From Rhizobiaceae bacterium (lineage in GTDB: Bacteria > Pseudomonadota > Alphaproteobacteria > Rhizobiales > Rhizobiaceae), in assembly GCA_023953835.1 (NCBI GenBank), contig JAMLJB010000001.1, positions 2,329,501-2,393,500 on the forward strand: DNA of 64,000 nucleotides. Direction: 5' to 3'. Under the pieces are notes generated by a model. The model was not told the origin of the DNA, searched no databases, and saw nothing but the letters and a program-made list of their open reading frames with translations. Shown here in pieces: positions 36,223 through 44,930 of this stretch; the stretch's first letter is position 1, and each line of letters starts with the position of its first letter. Made by a program: the position numbers and the translations under genes.

Positions 36223-37053
36223 TCAAAACTGGATGGATTTGAATTTTCTGGTCTGCTCGGCGAGCGCGATCTCCACGGGCAGCCGCTCCATCGAACTCGC
36301 GCCGTAGAAGCCGTTGCAGTTCTTCGTGTGTTTGAGGATGAAGTCGGCGTCATCCGGCATTGCGATCGGCCCGCCATGGCACAGCACGATCACGTCATTG
36401 CGCACCTTGCGCGCCGCTTCCGCAATATCGTCAATTTCGCCCACGCAGGATTGGAGCGTCTTCGCGCTCGTCGCGCCGATGGTGCCACCTGTCGTTACGC
36501 CCATATGCGCGACGATGATGTCCGCGCCGGCCTTCGCCATTGCGGCAGCCTCATCGGTGTTGAACACATAGGGTGTGGTCAGGAGGTCCAGCGCATGGGC
36601 CTGCGCGATCATATCCACCTCCAGCCCGAACCCCATGCCGGTCTCTTCAAAACTCTGCCGCATGACGCCGTCGAACAGGCCGATGGTGGGAAAGTTCTGG
36701 ACCCCTGAAAAGCCGATCTCCTTCAGTTCTGCCAGAAAGCGCGGCATCAGGATGAAGGGATCGGTGCCATTCACGCCTGCGAGCACTGGCGTATGCTTGA
36801 CTACTGGCAGCACTTCCACCGCCATTTCCTTGACGATCTCGTTGGCGTTGCCATAGGCGAGAAGCCCAGCGGCGGAGCCGCGACCGGCCATGCGATAGCG
36901 GCCCGAATTGTAGATGATGATAAGGTCTATGCCGCCTGCTTCCTCGCCCTTCGCGGAAAGGCCGGTGCCGGCGCCGCCGCCCACGATCGGGACGCGGCGC
37001 TTCACCATGTCCTGGAATTTTTCAACTATCTGCTTGCGTGGGATGGCGGGCAT
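36223..37053 (-). CDS. Phosphoenolpyruvate hydrolase-family TIM-barrel protein
   Basis: A 276-residue protein of the PEP_hydrolase family (PF09370): [83 protein letters not shown]. It begins 8 bp after the stop of the UPF0261/Tm-1-like gene. The plant Tm-1 protein carries both domains in one chain, so the two neighbours probably form a complex or act in sequence. The true reaction is unknown; the family name comes from weak similarity to PEP-acting enzymes. Confidence 0.88.
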   Translation of the reverse strand: MPAIPRKQIVEKFQDMVKRRVPIVGGGAGTGLSAKGEEAGGIDLIIIYNSGRYRMAGRGSAAGLLAYGNANEIVKEMAVEVLPVVKHTPVLAGVNGTDPFILMPRFLAELKEIGFSGVQNFPTIGLFDGVMRQSFEETGMGFGLEVDMIAQAHALDLLTTPYVFNTDEAAAMAKAGADIIVAHMGVTTGGTIGATSAKTLQSCVGEIDDIAEAARKVRNDVIVLCHGGPIAMPDDADFILKHTKNCNGFYGASSMERLPVEIALAEQTRKFKSIQF

Positions 37054-37061
37054 GCGGAACC

Positions 37062-38258
37062 TCAGCGGTTGGCGATTTCGTTGAAGGCAGCCACAGCCGC
37101 CCCTGCGAATTGCGGGTCGTTGATGTGGAAGGGCAGGCGGACCAGCCTGCGATGGCCGCTCGTGCGCAAGGTGCCTTCGATGGATTCAAAGAGCGCCGCG
37201 TCCGCCTTTGGGTCAAAGAACGGGCCGCCCTCCATGTCGATGGCCGAAACACCCTTTTCCGGTATCAGGAAACGCACTTCGCCCTCACAGCGGTTGAGCC
37301 GCTCGGCGATCCAGCTTCCGATCCGCGCGCACTCGTCCGCCGTGGTGCGCATCAGCGTCACGTTCGGATTGTGTTCGTAGAAGAGCCTGCCTTTGTATCG
37401 GTCCGGTATGGTTGCGGGCGCCCAGAAATTGACCATGTCCAGCGCGCCGACCGAACCGACATAGGGGAGCCGGGTGCGCTCCACCGCACCGAAGCGATCC
37501 TCCGTTGCCGGCAGCACGCCGCCCAGCAGGAGGTCGCAGACTTCGGTGGTGGTGATGTCGATGATCCCGGACAGCAGGCCGCTGTCGGCGAGCTTTTCCA
37601 TCGACCGCCCCCCGGTGCCCGTTGCATGGAAAACCATGCAGTCATAGCGGTCGCGCAGTCGTTCGGTCATCGCCATCACGCAAGGCGTGGTGACGCCGAA
37701 CATGGTCATGCCGATGGCCGGCTTTCCTTCTTCCATGGCCGCCGGATTGCGCACCATGCCTGCAATGGCTTGAGCGCCGTTGTGAAGAATGGTTCGGCCC
37801 AGCCTGTTCAGCCCGGCGAAGTCGGTGACTGACGGCATCATGACAATGTCTGAAATATCCACATAGGGTGAGACATCGCCCGAAGCGAGCGTCGAGATCA
37901 TCAGCTTCGGCATACCGAGCGGCAATGCGCGCATGCCTCTTGTAATGATTGAGGTACCGCCCCCGCCGCCAATACCGATCACACCCCCCAAATCCGTGCA
38001 GGTGGCGAGATATTCGGCGAATGCCACGCCCATGGCGGTCACGGCTGCGCCCCTGTCATCCGTGCCGAGCGCGGCGGCGACGCCTTCGGGATGATGCGCG
38101 GCGACGATTTCGGCGGGAACGTCGACGCTGACGCTCGCGCTGCGCGTGCCCACGTCGACCCGTGTGACAGGCAGGCCCGCGTCCTCGATCCGCTCGGCGA
38201 GCCACGCGAGTTCCTCGCCCTTCGTGTCGGCGGTGCCGACGACGTAGACGCGCTTCAT
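37062..38258 (-). CDS. Tm-1-like ATP-binding (UPF0261) protein
   Basis: A predicted 398-residue protein: [20 protein letters not shown] at the start, [20 protein letters not shown] (glycine-rich nucleotide-binding loop), [35 protein letters not shown] and [20 protein letters not shown]. This is the bacterial stand-alone form of the N-terminal domain of the tomato Tm-1 virus-resistance protein. The ATG at 38258 has AAGGAGG upstream; the longer frame is discarded. It is the first gene of the operon, divergent from a TetR regulator across 92 bp. The metabolic role is unknown. Confidence 0.88.
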   Translation of the reverse strand: MKRVYVVGTADTKGEELAWLAERIEDAGLPVTRVDVGTRSASVSVDVPAEIVAAHHPEGVAAALGTDDRGAAVTAMGVAFAEYLATCTDLGGVIGIGGGGGTSIITRGMRALPLGMPKLMISTLASGDVSPYVDISDIVMMPSVTDFAGLNRLGRTILHNGAQAIAGMVRNPAAMEEGKPAIGMTMFGVTTPCVMAMTERLRDRYDCMVFHATGTGGRSMEKLADSGLLSGIIDITTTEVCDLLLGGVLPATEDRFGAVERTRLPYVGSVGALDMVNFWAPATIPDRYKGRLFYEHNPNVTLMRTTADECARIGSWIAERLNRCEGEVRFLIPEKGVSAIDMEGGPFFDPKADAALFESIEGTLRTSGHRRLVRLPFHINDPQFAGAAVAAFNEIANR

Positions 38259-38327
38259 GCGCGCTTCCTCCTTGTGACCTCCGCTCTGCGGCTTCGGCTG
38301 ACCCACGCAGATGGCATTGCAAATTTA

Positions 38328-38362
38328 TGAGACGCGCGTATCATATTGATATGGATGTCTCA
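38328..38362. promoter_or_regulatory. palindromic region between Tm-1-like operon and TetR gene
   Basis: CATAT-TG-ATATG (38342-38353) is a perfect dyad overlapping the TetR start codon. An outer pair TGAGAC (38328-38333) and GTCTCA (38357-38362) surrounds it. This is a likely autoregulatory operator of the TetR protein that also covers the divergent promoter. Confidence 0.5.
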
Positions 38363-38986
38363 CGTCAATCGAGCGGTGACCCACAGGCAGGCAAGGGCGG
38401 GCCGAGGGCGCGCACGGGCAAGCTGATGCTGCAAACGGCAATGCGGCTGATGCAGCAAGGCCAGACACCTTCGGTCAGTGAGGTTGCGGAGGCGGCCGGC
38501 GTCTCGCGCGCAACGGCGTACCGCTATTTCCCAAGCCAGGCCGCCCTCGTGCAGGCCGTGGTCCATGAAGCGCTCGGTCCCATTCTCAGTTGGAAGTCCC
38601 GGTCCGCGAGCGCCGAGCGGCGCATGACAGACCTTCTGGATCGGTCGATGCCGCGCATCGACGAGTTCGAGGCCACGTTCAAGGCGGCACTGCGCCTGTC
38701 ATTGGAGCAATGGGCAAAGCGTCAGGCGGGAACGCTCGGCGAGGAAGTCCAGTTCACGCGGGGTCATCGCGTGGACCTCCTTCGGAGCGCAATCGCACCG
38801 CTGGGCCAGCGCCTTCACAAGCGGCGCTTCGACAGGTTGGCACAGGCCCTGTCGCTTCTGTTCGGGGTTGAGGTGCTGATTATTCTGAAGGATATTTGGG
38901 GCCTCGAAGCAGATGAGGCCCTTTCGGTCAGCCGCTGGGCTGCATCAGTGCTCATTCGGGCAACGGAGGAGGAAATCGTAGCCTGA
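38351..38986 (+). CDS. TetR/AcrR family transcriptional regulator
   Basis: A predicted 211-residue regulator. The N-terminal helix-turn-helix is clear (SVSEVAEAAGVSRATAYRYFPSQAALVQAVV); the C-terminal domain is helical and diverse. The ATG at 38351 is preferred over 38327 because the latter lies in the palindromic region with no ribosome site, although 38351 also lacks a strong one. It is divergent from the Tm-1-like operon, its probable target, and just upstream of the sugar ABC operon. Confidence 0.88.
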   Translation: MDVSRQSSGDPQAGKGGPRARTGKLMLQTAMRLMQQGQTPSVSEVAEAAGVSRATAYRYFPSQAALVQAVVHEALGPILSWKSRSASAERRMTDLLDRSMPRIDEFEATFKAALRLSLEQWAKRQAGTLGEEVQFTRGHRVDLLRSAIAPLGQRLHKRRFDRLAQALSLLFGVEVLIILKDIWGLEADEALSVSRWAASVLIRATEEEIVA

Positions 38987-38997
38987 AAACAGACTAT

Positions 38998-39010
38998 CTG
39001 GTTAGACCAG
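38998..39010. promoter_or_regulatory. GntR(FadR-type) operator candidate, site 2
   Basis: CTGGT-TAG-ACCAG, a perfect dyad 12 bp after the TetR stop and 230 bp before the sugar-binding-protein gene. It is the upstream member of a pair with the site at 39063, 65 bp centre to centre. Confidence 0.72.
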
Positions 39011-39045
39011 TTAATGACAAGTCTGCGTGAAATGCAGGAATGTGC

Positions 39046-39075
39046 TTGACGACCTAGGAAATTTGGTACTACCAG
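39046..39075 (+). promoter_or_regulatory. Promoter overlapped by GntR-type operator, site 3
   Basis: A -35-like TTGACG (39046-39051) is followed 18 bp later by a weak -10-like TACCAG. The palindrome TTGGT-ACT-ACCAG (39063-39075) covers the spacer and -10 region, so binding there should block transcription of the ABC operon starting at 39228. The -10 match is poor, and the promoter call rests mainly on position. Confidence 0.55.
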
Positions 39076-39227
39076 TTTGGAATGAGGAGAGGTTCAGGCA
39101 GGCAATCTGCCGGAGCCCGGGGCAAGGGAGGGCCCTAGCCAAAAAAGCGTTCCAGTCATTGCTGCCGCTCTACGGACAGACACGCCCGTAAGCGGCAACT
39201 CAGCGCGCGCGAAAGGGAGGAACCATC

Positions 39228-40538
39228 ATGCGCAAGAGACTAACCGGCCTTTTGGCTGGCATCGGACTATCGCTGGCATGCACCACATCTGTTTTTGCTC
39301 AGGAACTGACGATCTTCTGGGCCGAGTGGGATCCGGCGAACTATCTCCAGGAACTCGTCAACGAATATGAGAAGGAAACCGGCGTGAAGGTGACGGTGGA
39401 AACCACGCCTTGGGCCGATTTCCAGACGAAGGCCTTTGCGGAGTTCAACGCGAAGGGTTCGGCATACGATCTGGTCGTCGGCGATTCCCAATGGCTCGGC
39501 GCCGCCTCCGAAGGCGGCCATTATGTGGACCTCACCGATTTTGTGAACAACAACAAGGTGCTGGAGAAAATGGCTCCGGCGACCGTGAAGTTCTATGCAG
39601 AGTATCCGGGCAACAGCGGCAAGTACTGGTCGATCCCGACCGAAGGCGATGCCGTCGGCTGGTCATACCGCAAGGACTGGTTCGAAGACCCCAAGGAAAT
39701 GGAGGCTTTCAAAGCCAAATATGGCTACGATCTCGCGCCTCCGAAAACCTGGAAGGAACTGCTGGAGATTGCCGAGTTTTTCAATCGTCCCGATGAAAAG
39801 CGTTACGGCGTCGCGATCTACACGCAGAACCAGTATGACGGTCTGGCGATGGGCGTCGAGAACGCGATCTTCTCCTATGGCGGCGAACTCGGCGACTACA
39901 GCACCTACAAGGTCGACGGGATCATCAACTCCGATCAGAACGTGAAGGCGCTGGAGGACTATCGCAAGCTGTTTGGCTTCACGCCTCCCGGCTGGACCAA
40001 TGCCTTCTTCGTTGAGAACAACCAGGCGATCACCGAGAACCTGGCTGCGATGAGCATGAACTACTTCGCCTTCTTCCCCGCACTGGTGAACGAAGCTTCC
40101 AACCCGAATGCCAAGAACACCGGCTTCTTCGCCAATCCGGCAGGGCCTGGCGGCGACCAGTTCGCGGCACTCGGTGGCCAGGGCATTTCCGTCGTCTCCT
40201 ATTCCGAGAACAAGGAAGAGGCGATGAAATTCCTCGAATGGTTCATCCGCGACGATGTCCAGAAGAAATGGGCCGAGCTCGGCGGTTATACCTGCAACAA
40301 ATCCGTGCTCGAATCCGCTGAGTTCCAGAATGCAACGCCCTACAACAAGGCCTTTTACGAGACCATGTTCAAGGTGAAGGATTTCTGGGCTGTTCCGGAA
40401 TATGCGGAGTTGCTGACCGCGTTGAACCAGCGCGTCTACCCCTACGTCGTCAACGGCCAGGGAACCTCGAAGGAGACGCTGGACGCTCTCGCTGCCGACT
40501 GGGACGCGACCTTCAAGAAATACGGTCGCCACCAATAG
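39228..40538 (+). CDS. Sugar ABC transporter substrate-binding protein (family 1)
   Basis: A 436-residue extracellular solute-binding protein. The signal peptide MRKRLTGLLAGIGLSLACTT plus SVFA is cleaved before QELTIFW; the start at 39228 has GGGAGG 8-12 bases upstream. Motifs such as YDLVVGDSQWLGAASEGGHY and WSIPTEGDAVGWSYRKDW are typical of carbohydrate or polyol receptors. It leads a six-gene importer operon under GntR-type operators. The ligand is probably a sugar, sugar acid or polyol matching the enzymes at 44931-48746. Confidence 0.92.
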   Translation: MRKRLTGLLAGIGLSLACTTSVFAQELTIFWAEWDPANYLQELVNEYEKETGVKVTVETTPWADFQTKAFAEFNAKGSAYDLVVGDSQWLGAASEGGHYVDLTDFVNNNKVLEKMAPATVKFYAEYPGNSGKYWSIPTEGDAVGWSYRKDWFEDPKEMEAFKAKYGYDLAPPKTWKELLEIAEFFNRPDEKRYGVAIYTQNQYDGLAMGVENAIFSYGGELGDYSTYKVDGIINSDQNVKALEDYRKLFGFTPPGWTNAFFVENNQAITENLAAMSMNYFAFFPALVNEASNPNAKNTGFFANPAGPGGDQFAALGGQGISVVSYSENKEEAMKFLEWFIRDDVQKKWAELGGYTCNKSVLESAEFQNATPYNKAFYETMFKVKDFWAVPEYAELLTALNQRVYPYVVNGQGTSKETLDALAADWDATFKKYGRHQ

Positions 40539-40608
40539 CTTGAGTTCGGGAAGGGCGGTCTGACCCGCCCTTCCGCCTCCGCGCGTGAAGAATCAAAAGG
40601 AACCAGAA

Positions 40609-41514
40609 GTGGCCACAGTTGCTTTGACCACCTTGGATCCGCAATCACGTGCCGCGGCGCGCGGCATGAGTGATTTGTCGATCCGCAATCTCTTCATCAT
40701 CCCGACAATTCTGTTCCTGATCATCTTCAACGTGTTTCCGCTGATCTATTCGCTGGGATATTCGTTCACGGATTTTCGAGCCTCGACAAATGCGCCCGCG
40801 AACTTCGTCGGCCTTCAGAACTATCGCGAGCTGCTCAACGACCCCTACATCTGGAACAATTTCTCGGTCACCGCGAAATATGTGATCGTTTCGGTGGTCG
40901 GGCAGGTGATCGTCGGGTTCGGAACCGCCATGCTGCTGAACCGTGACATTCCGTTCAAGGGCCTGCTCACGACCCTGCTGCTGCTGCCGATGATGCTTTC
41001 GATGGCGGTCGTGGGATTGTTCTGGAAGCTGCTTTACGATCCTTCCTTCGGCATCATCAACTATGCGCTTGGCCTCGGTAATTTCGAATGGCTGGGCAAT
41101 GCCGACATGGCGCTCTATGCCGTTGCGATCACGGACATCTGGATGTGGGCGCCGTTCGTCATGCTGCTGTCGCTGGCCGGGCTGTCAGCCGTGCCGAAGC
41201 ACCTCTACGAAGCCGCCGCAATCGACCGTGCCGGACCTTTCTACACGTTCTTTCGCATCACGCTGCCGCTGGTTGCGCCGATCCTGATGATCGCCATCAT
41301 CTTCCGTACGATGGAAGCATTCAAGACGTTCGACCTTGCCTATGTCCTGTCGACCCAGCCGACCACCGAGGTCATTTCCATCCGGCTCTACAAGATGGCG
41401 TTTCAGGAATGGCAGACGGGGCGTTCCTGCGCGCTCGCCTACATCGTGCTGCTCATGGTGCTGGCCATCACCAACATCTACGTCAAATACCTGAACAAGG
41501 TGAAGGAGCGCTGA
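40609..41514 (+). CDS. Sugar ABC transporter permease (MalF-like)
   Basis: A predicted 301-residue protein with six membrane segments and the EAA loop YEAAAIDRAGPFYTFFRITLP. GTG at 40609 is chosen because AAAAGGAA lies 6-7 bases upstream; the longer GTG at 40585 would place that site inside the gene. It partners with the next permease 4 bp downstream. Confidence 0.9.
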   Translation: MATVALTTLDPQSRAAARGMSDLSIRNLFIIPTILFLIIFNVFPLIYSLGYSFTDFRASTNAPANFVGLQNYRELLNDPYIWNNFSVTAKYVIVSVVGQVIVGFGTAMLLNRDIPFKGLLTTLLLLPMMLSMAVVGLFWKLLYDPSFGIINYALGLGNFEWLGNADMALYAVAITDIWMWAPFVMLLSLAGLSAVPKHLYEAAAIDRAGPFYTFFRITLPLVAPILMIAIIFRTMEAFKTFDLAYVLSTQPTTEVISIRLYKMAFQEWQTGRSCALAYIVLLMVLAITNIYVKYLNKVKER

Positions 41515-41518
41515 GACA

Positions 41519-42478
41519 ATGGCAGCCGTCACCACTTCCACGGAGCGCACGCTCAACAAGCTCGCAATTGCGGGCGTGCTGATCGTCACGCTGATCTTCC
41601 TCGCGCCGATCTACTGGATCGCCTCGACGGCGTTCAAGCCACGCAACCTGTCGACAACCATTCCGCCGACAGTGGTGTTCACGCCGGAAGTGTCGCCTTT
41701 CGTGAAGCTGTTCACCAAGCGCTCGCAACTGCGCACGCCACCCACGCCGGAAGAATACGCGGCCGCTCCATGGTGGGAGCGCATGGTGTTTGACGGCGGC
41801 GAGAAGGTCACGCGCGACGGCAAGGGCAATGTGCAGTGGTCGGGCTATCCCAGCCGGTTCATGAACTCGCTGATTGTCGCGACCATCTCGACCATCCTTG
41901 CGGTCGGGATGGGGACGCTCACAGCCTACGGTTTCTCGCGCTTCAAGGTGAAGGGGGAGGGGGACCTGCTCTTCTTCATCCTGTCGACGCGCATGCTGCC
42001 GCCAGTGGTGGTCGCCATCCCGATGTTCCTGATGTATCGCGCCGTCGGGCTCAACGACACCCATCTCGGCCTGATCATTCTCTACACGGCGTTCAACCTT
42101 TCCTTCTCTGTCTGGCTGATGAAGGGCTTCATGGACGAGATTCCGAAGGAGTACGAGGAAGCCGCGCTCGTGGACGGCTACACACGCATGCAGGCCTTCT
42201 TCAAGGTTGTGCTGCCTGAAGCCGCGACTGGCATCGCCGCCACCGCCGTGTTCTGCTTCATCACGGCGTGGAACGAATATGCCTTCGCGCTCATCATGAC
42301 CAACCGGCGCGCGCAGACGGCCCCGCCGTTCATCCCAAGCCAGGTCGGCTCCGGCCTGCCGGACTGGACCGTGATCGCGGCGGGTACGCTGCTGTTCCTG
42401 CTGCCTGTGGCCATCTTCACATTCCTGTTGCGCAACCACCTCCTGCGCGGCGTCACCTTCGGAGCGATCCGCAAATGA
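41519..42478 (+). CDS. Sugar ABC transporter permease (MalG-like) with enlarged first loop
   Basis: A 319-residue permease with the EAA loop YEEAALVDGYTRMQAFFKVV. Between the first membrane segment (about residues 13-35) and the second (from about 117) lies an unusually long hydrophilic loop including RSQLRTPPTPEEYAAAPWWE and FDGGEKVTRDGKGNVQWSGY. It probably faces the periplasm, where it could contact the binding protein. Its end overlaps the following small gene by 4 bp (ATGA). Confidence 0.9.
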   Translation: MAAVTTSTERTLNKLAIAGVLIVTLIFLAPIYWIASTAFKPRNLSTTIPPTVVFTPEVSPFVKLFTKRSQLRTPPTPEEYAAAPWWERMVFDGGEKVTRDGKGNVQWSGYPSRFMNSLIVATISTILAVGMGTLTAYGFSRFKVKGEGDLLFFILSTRMLPPVVVAIPMFLMYRAVGLNDTHLGLIILYTAFNLSFSVWLMKGFMDEIPKEYEEAALVDGYTRMQAFFKVVLPEAATGIAATAVFCFITAWNEYAFALIMTNRRAQTAPPFIPSQVGSGLPDWTVIAAGTLLFLLPVAIFTFLLRNHLLRGVTFGAIRK

Positions 42479-42699
42479 TCCGGGCCGACAAACTGCAAAG
42501 AATTGCGGAGGTCGTGATGGTGCTTGGCATCATCGCGCTCTGCCAGCCCTTGGTCCTTTTCCTGCACCGCTACGGCCTGACCATCATCATCATCGGACTG
42601 GTCACCTTCATGCTGACCAACTGGTTCGGCGGCGAGGCCGCAGCCGTGGTGCCCGACGATGATGAAGCTTCGGGCCATTCCGGGGAGGCGGTTCAATGA
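42475..42699 (+). CDS. Small two-helix membrane protein of the ABC operon
   Basis: A 74-residue protein with two hydrophobic stretches (AEVVMVLGIIALCQPLVLF, LTIIIIGLVTFMLTNWFG) and an acidic tail. It overlaps the permease before it (ATGA) and the ATPase after it (ATGA), so translation is coupled on both sides and the gene is almost certainly real. A small membrane protein is also known in the glycerol importer glpSTPQV region of rhizobia (DUF2160); similarity here is by position, not proven homology. It may be an accessory subunit. Confidence 0.8.
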   Translation: MIRADKLQRIAEVVMVLGIIALCQPLVLFLHRYGLTIIIIGLVTFMLTNWFGGEAAAVVPDDDEASGHSGEAVQ

Positions 42700-43805
42700 C
42701 CAGCATCGAACTGCGCGACGTGCAGAAATATTTCGGCGCATTGCAGGTCATCAAGGACATGAACCTCAGCATTGCGGACGGCGAATTCATCGTCCTTCTC
42801 GGCCAGTCCGGCTGTGGCAAGACCACGACCTTGCGCGCCATCGCCGGGCTCGAAACCATCGACACCGGCGATATACTCATCGACGGCCAGCCGGTGCAGC
42901 ATCTCAAATGTTCGGACAGGGACATCGCAATGGTGTTCCAGTCCTTCTCGCTCTACCCGCATATGACTGTGTTCGAGAACATCGCATTTCCGCTGCGCGC
43001 CACGCGCATGAGCAAGGCCGATGTCGACAAGCGCGTCCGTGAGATTGCGCAGGTGCTGCGGATCAACGACCTGCTGGACAAGCGGCCATCCGCACTTTCC
43101 GGCGGCGACATGCAGCGCGTGGCGATCGGTCGTGCGCTGGTCCGGCGACCGAAGGCCATGTTGATGGACGAACCCATCGGCGCGCTGGATGCCAAGTTGC
43201 GGGAGGAAATGCGGGCCGAGATCAAGCGCCTGCATGTGAAACAGGGCTCGACCACGATCTATGTGACGCATGACCAGATCGAAGCCATGAGCCTGGCGGA
43301 TCGCATCGTCATCATGCATGAAGGCAGGCTCCAGCAGGTCGGTAGCCCGACCGAGGTTTATGCACGACCCGCAAACCTTTTTGTCGCCCAGTTCGTCGGC
43401 AGTCCCGTGATGAATATAGCGGCGGCAGATGTGAAGTCGTCCCGGAACAGCACCGAAGTGGGGCTGGGTGGTGGAGACAGCCGATTTGGTTTTCCGGCAG
43501 CGCTCACCGCCCAGCTCGACGCTGCGCAGGGGCGCAATGGCGAGATCACGCTCGGCATCCGCCCGGAGGGCGTGCTTGTCTCCCGTGAGGAAAGGCAAGG
43601 CTATCTGCCTGTCGAGACACACCTCATCGAGCCGCTTGGTTCCTACGACATTGTGGATCTGGTTGTCGGTCAGCAGCTTTTGCGTGCGCGCACCCGCAGC
43701 GGTTATGTCGAGCGACCGGGCGAGAAGGTTTATGCCCGGATCGATCCCGCGCAAGCGCATTTCTTCGACACGTCCAGTGGCAACAGCCTTGGTGTGAGGC
43801 TTTGA
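42696..43805 (+). CDS. Sugar ABC transporter ATP-binding protein 1
   Basis: A 369-residue MalK/UgpC-type ATPase. Walker A GQSGCGKTT (about 36-44), Q-loop MVFQSFSLYPHMTV, signature LSGGDMQRVAIGRAL (Asp where Gln is usual), Walker B AMLMDEPIGALD and the H-loop YVTHDQIEAMS are intact. A C-terminal OB-type regulatory domain follows. It is one of two ATPase genes in the same operon, implying a heterodimeric ATPase like GlpS/GlpT. Confidence 0.93.
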   Translation: MTSIELRDVQKYFGALQVIKDMNLSIADGEFIVLLGQSGCGKTTTLRAIAGLETIDTGDILIDGQPVQHLKCSDRDIAMVFQSFSLYPHMTVFENIAFPLRATRMSKADVDKRVREIAQVLRINDLLDKRPSALSGGDMQRVAIGRALVRRPKAMLMDEPIGALDAKLREEMRAEIKRLHVKQGSTTIYVTHDQIEAMSLADRIVIMHEGRLQQVGSPTEVYARPANLFVAQFVGSPVMNIAAADVKSSRNSTEVGLGGGDSRFGFPAALTAQLDAAQGRNGEITLGIRPEGVLVSREERQGYLPVETHLIEPLGSYDIVDLVVGQQLLRARTRSGYVERPGEKVYARIDPAQAHFFDTSSGNSLGVRL

Positions 43806-43850
43806 TGATGCTTCAGGGGTCTTCCAGAATGCAGGGGCAAGTACGCTGAC

Positions 43851-44930
43851 ATGGCCCATATTCAACTCAAGAACGTCACCAAGGCCTTTGGCCGCCACAC
43901 GGCGCTGAAGAACCTGAACCTCGAGATCGAGGACGGGCAGTTCTTCGTGCTGCTGGGGGAGACCGGCGCAGGCAAGACAACTACACTCAGGCTTGTCGCC
44001 GGGCTTGAAAAGCCGACGTCCGGCCAGGTTTTCATCGATGGCGTCGATGTTGGCGATTGGGGTGCGGCCGAGCGCGACGTTGCGCTCGTGCTTCAGCAAT
44101 ATTCGCTGTATCCGCGATATACCGTTCGGGAAAATCTCGAATTTCCGCTGAAGTCCAAAATCCGCCGGGTGCCTGACGACGAAATCAGGGAGCGCGTGGC
44201 GCGCGCGGCAAAGACGCTGCGAATCGAACATCTTCTTGACCGCAAGACGGATCGGCTTTCCGGCGGCGAGATGCAGCGCGTTTCCATCGGGCGCGCCATC
44301 GTGCGCAAGCCGCGCGTATTCCTGATGGACGAACCTCTTTCCGCGCTCGATGCGAAGCTTCGCGAGGCGCTGCGCACCGAGTTGAAAGATCTCCAGCGCA
44401 GGCTGGGTGCAACCTTCCTCTTCGTCACCCACGATCAGATCGAAGCCATGTCGATGGGTGATCGCGTGGGTGTTCTGAACCATGGCCGCCTCGTCCAGAC
44501 CGGCACGCCGAAGGAAATCTACGACAACCCGCGCGACACTTTCGTGGCCAGTTTCGTAGGGTCGCCTCCGATGAACTTGATTGAGGGTTCGCTGGTCAGC
44601 GGCAAGGCCGTTATCGCGCCGCGCACCTTCGAGCTGCCCTATGAGGGGTTGGCACAGTCGGCGAGCGCGGATCGCCCGCTCACATTCGGCATCAGGCCCG
44701 AGGACGTGGTGCTGGAGTCGGGCGCGCCGATTGCCGCGACGGTGCACGATGTGGAGAACCACGGCGTGGAAAAGATCGTCACTTTGCGCATCGGGGAGAC
44801 GATGCTGCGCGCCACCGTTCCCGCATCGACCGATGTCGAGATCGAACAGGAAATCCGCTTTGCTTGGAACCCGCGCAAGGTCGCGCTGTTCGACCGCTCA
44901 AGCGGGCTCAGCCTGCGTCACGCTGGATAG
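43851..44930 (+). CDS. Sugar ABC transporter ATP-binding protein 2
   Basis: A 359-residue MalK-type ATPase with Walker A GETGAGKTT, Q-loop LVLQQYSLYPRYTV, signature LSGGEMQRVSIGRAI (Glu where Gln is usual), Walker B VFLMDEPLSALD, H-loop FVTHDQIEAMS and an OB-type C-terminal domain. It is clearly diverged from the first ATPase, so it is not a recent duplicate. It ends against the convergent dehydrogenase gene without a gap. Confidence 0.93.
   Translation: MAHIQLKNVTKAFGRHTALKNLNLEIEDGQFFVLLGETGAGKTTTLRLVAGLEKPTSGQVFIDGVDVGDWGAAERDVALVLQQYSLYPRYTVRENLEFPLKSKIRRVPDDEIRERVARAAKTLRIEHLLDRKTDRLSGGEMQRVSIGRAIVRKPRVFLMDEPLSALDAKLREALRTELKDLQRRLGATFLFVTHDQIEAMSMGDRVGVLNHGRLVQTGTPKEIYDNPRDTFVASFVGSPPMNLIEGSLVSGKAVIAPRTFELPYEGLAQSASADRPLTFGIRPEDVVLESGAPIAATVHDVENHGVEKIVTLRIGETMLRATVPASTDVEIEQEIRFAWNPRKVALFDRSSGLSLRHAG

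Noticed and set aside
42693..44762. 689-codon open frame antisense to the two sugar ABC ATPase genes
   Set aside because: The opposite strand encodes complete ATPases with all motifs. The antisense translation is Arg/His/Asp-rich without recognisable domains, the usual shadow in GC-rich genes.
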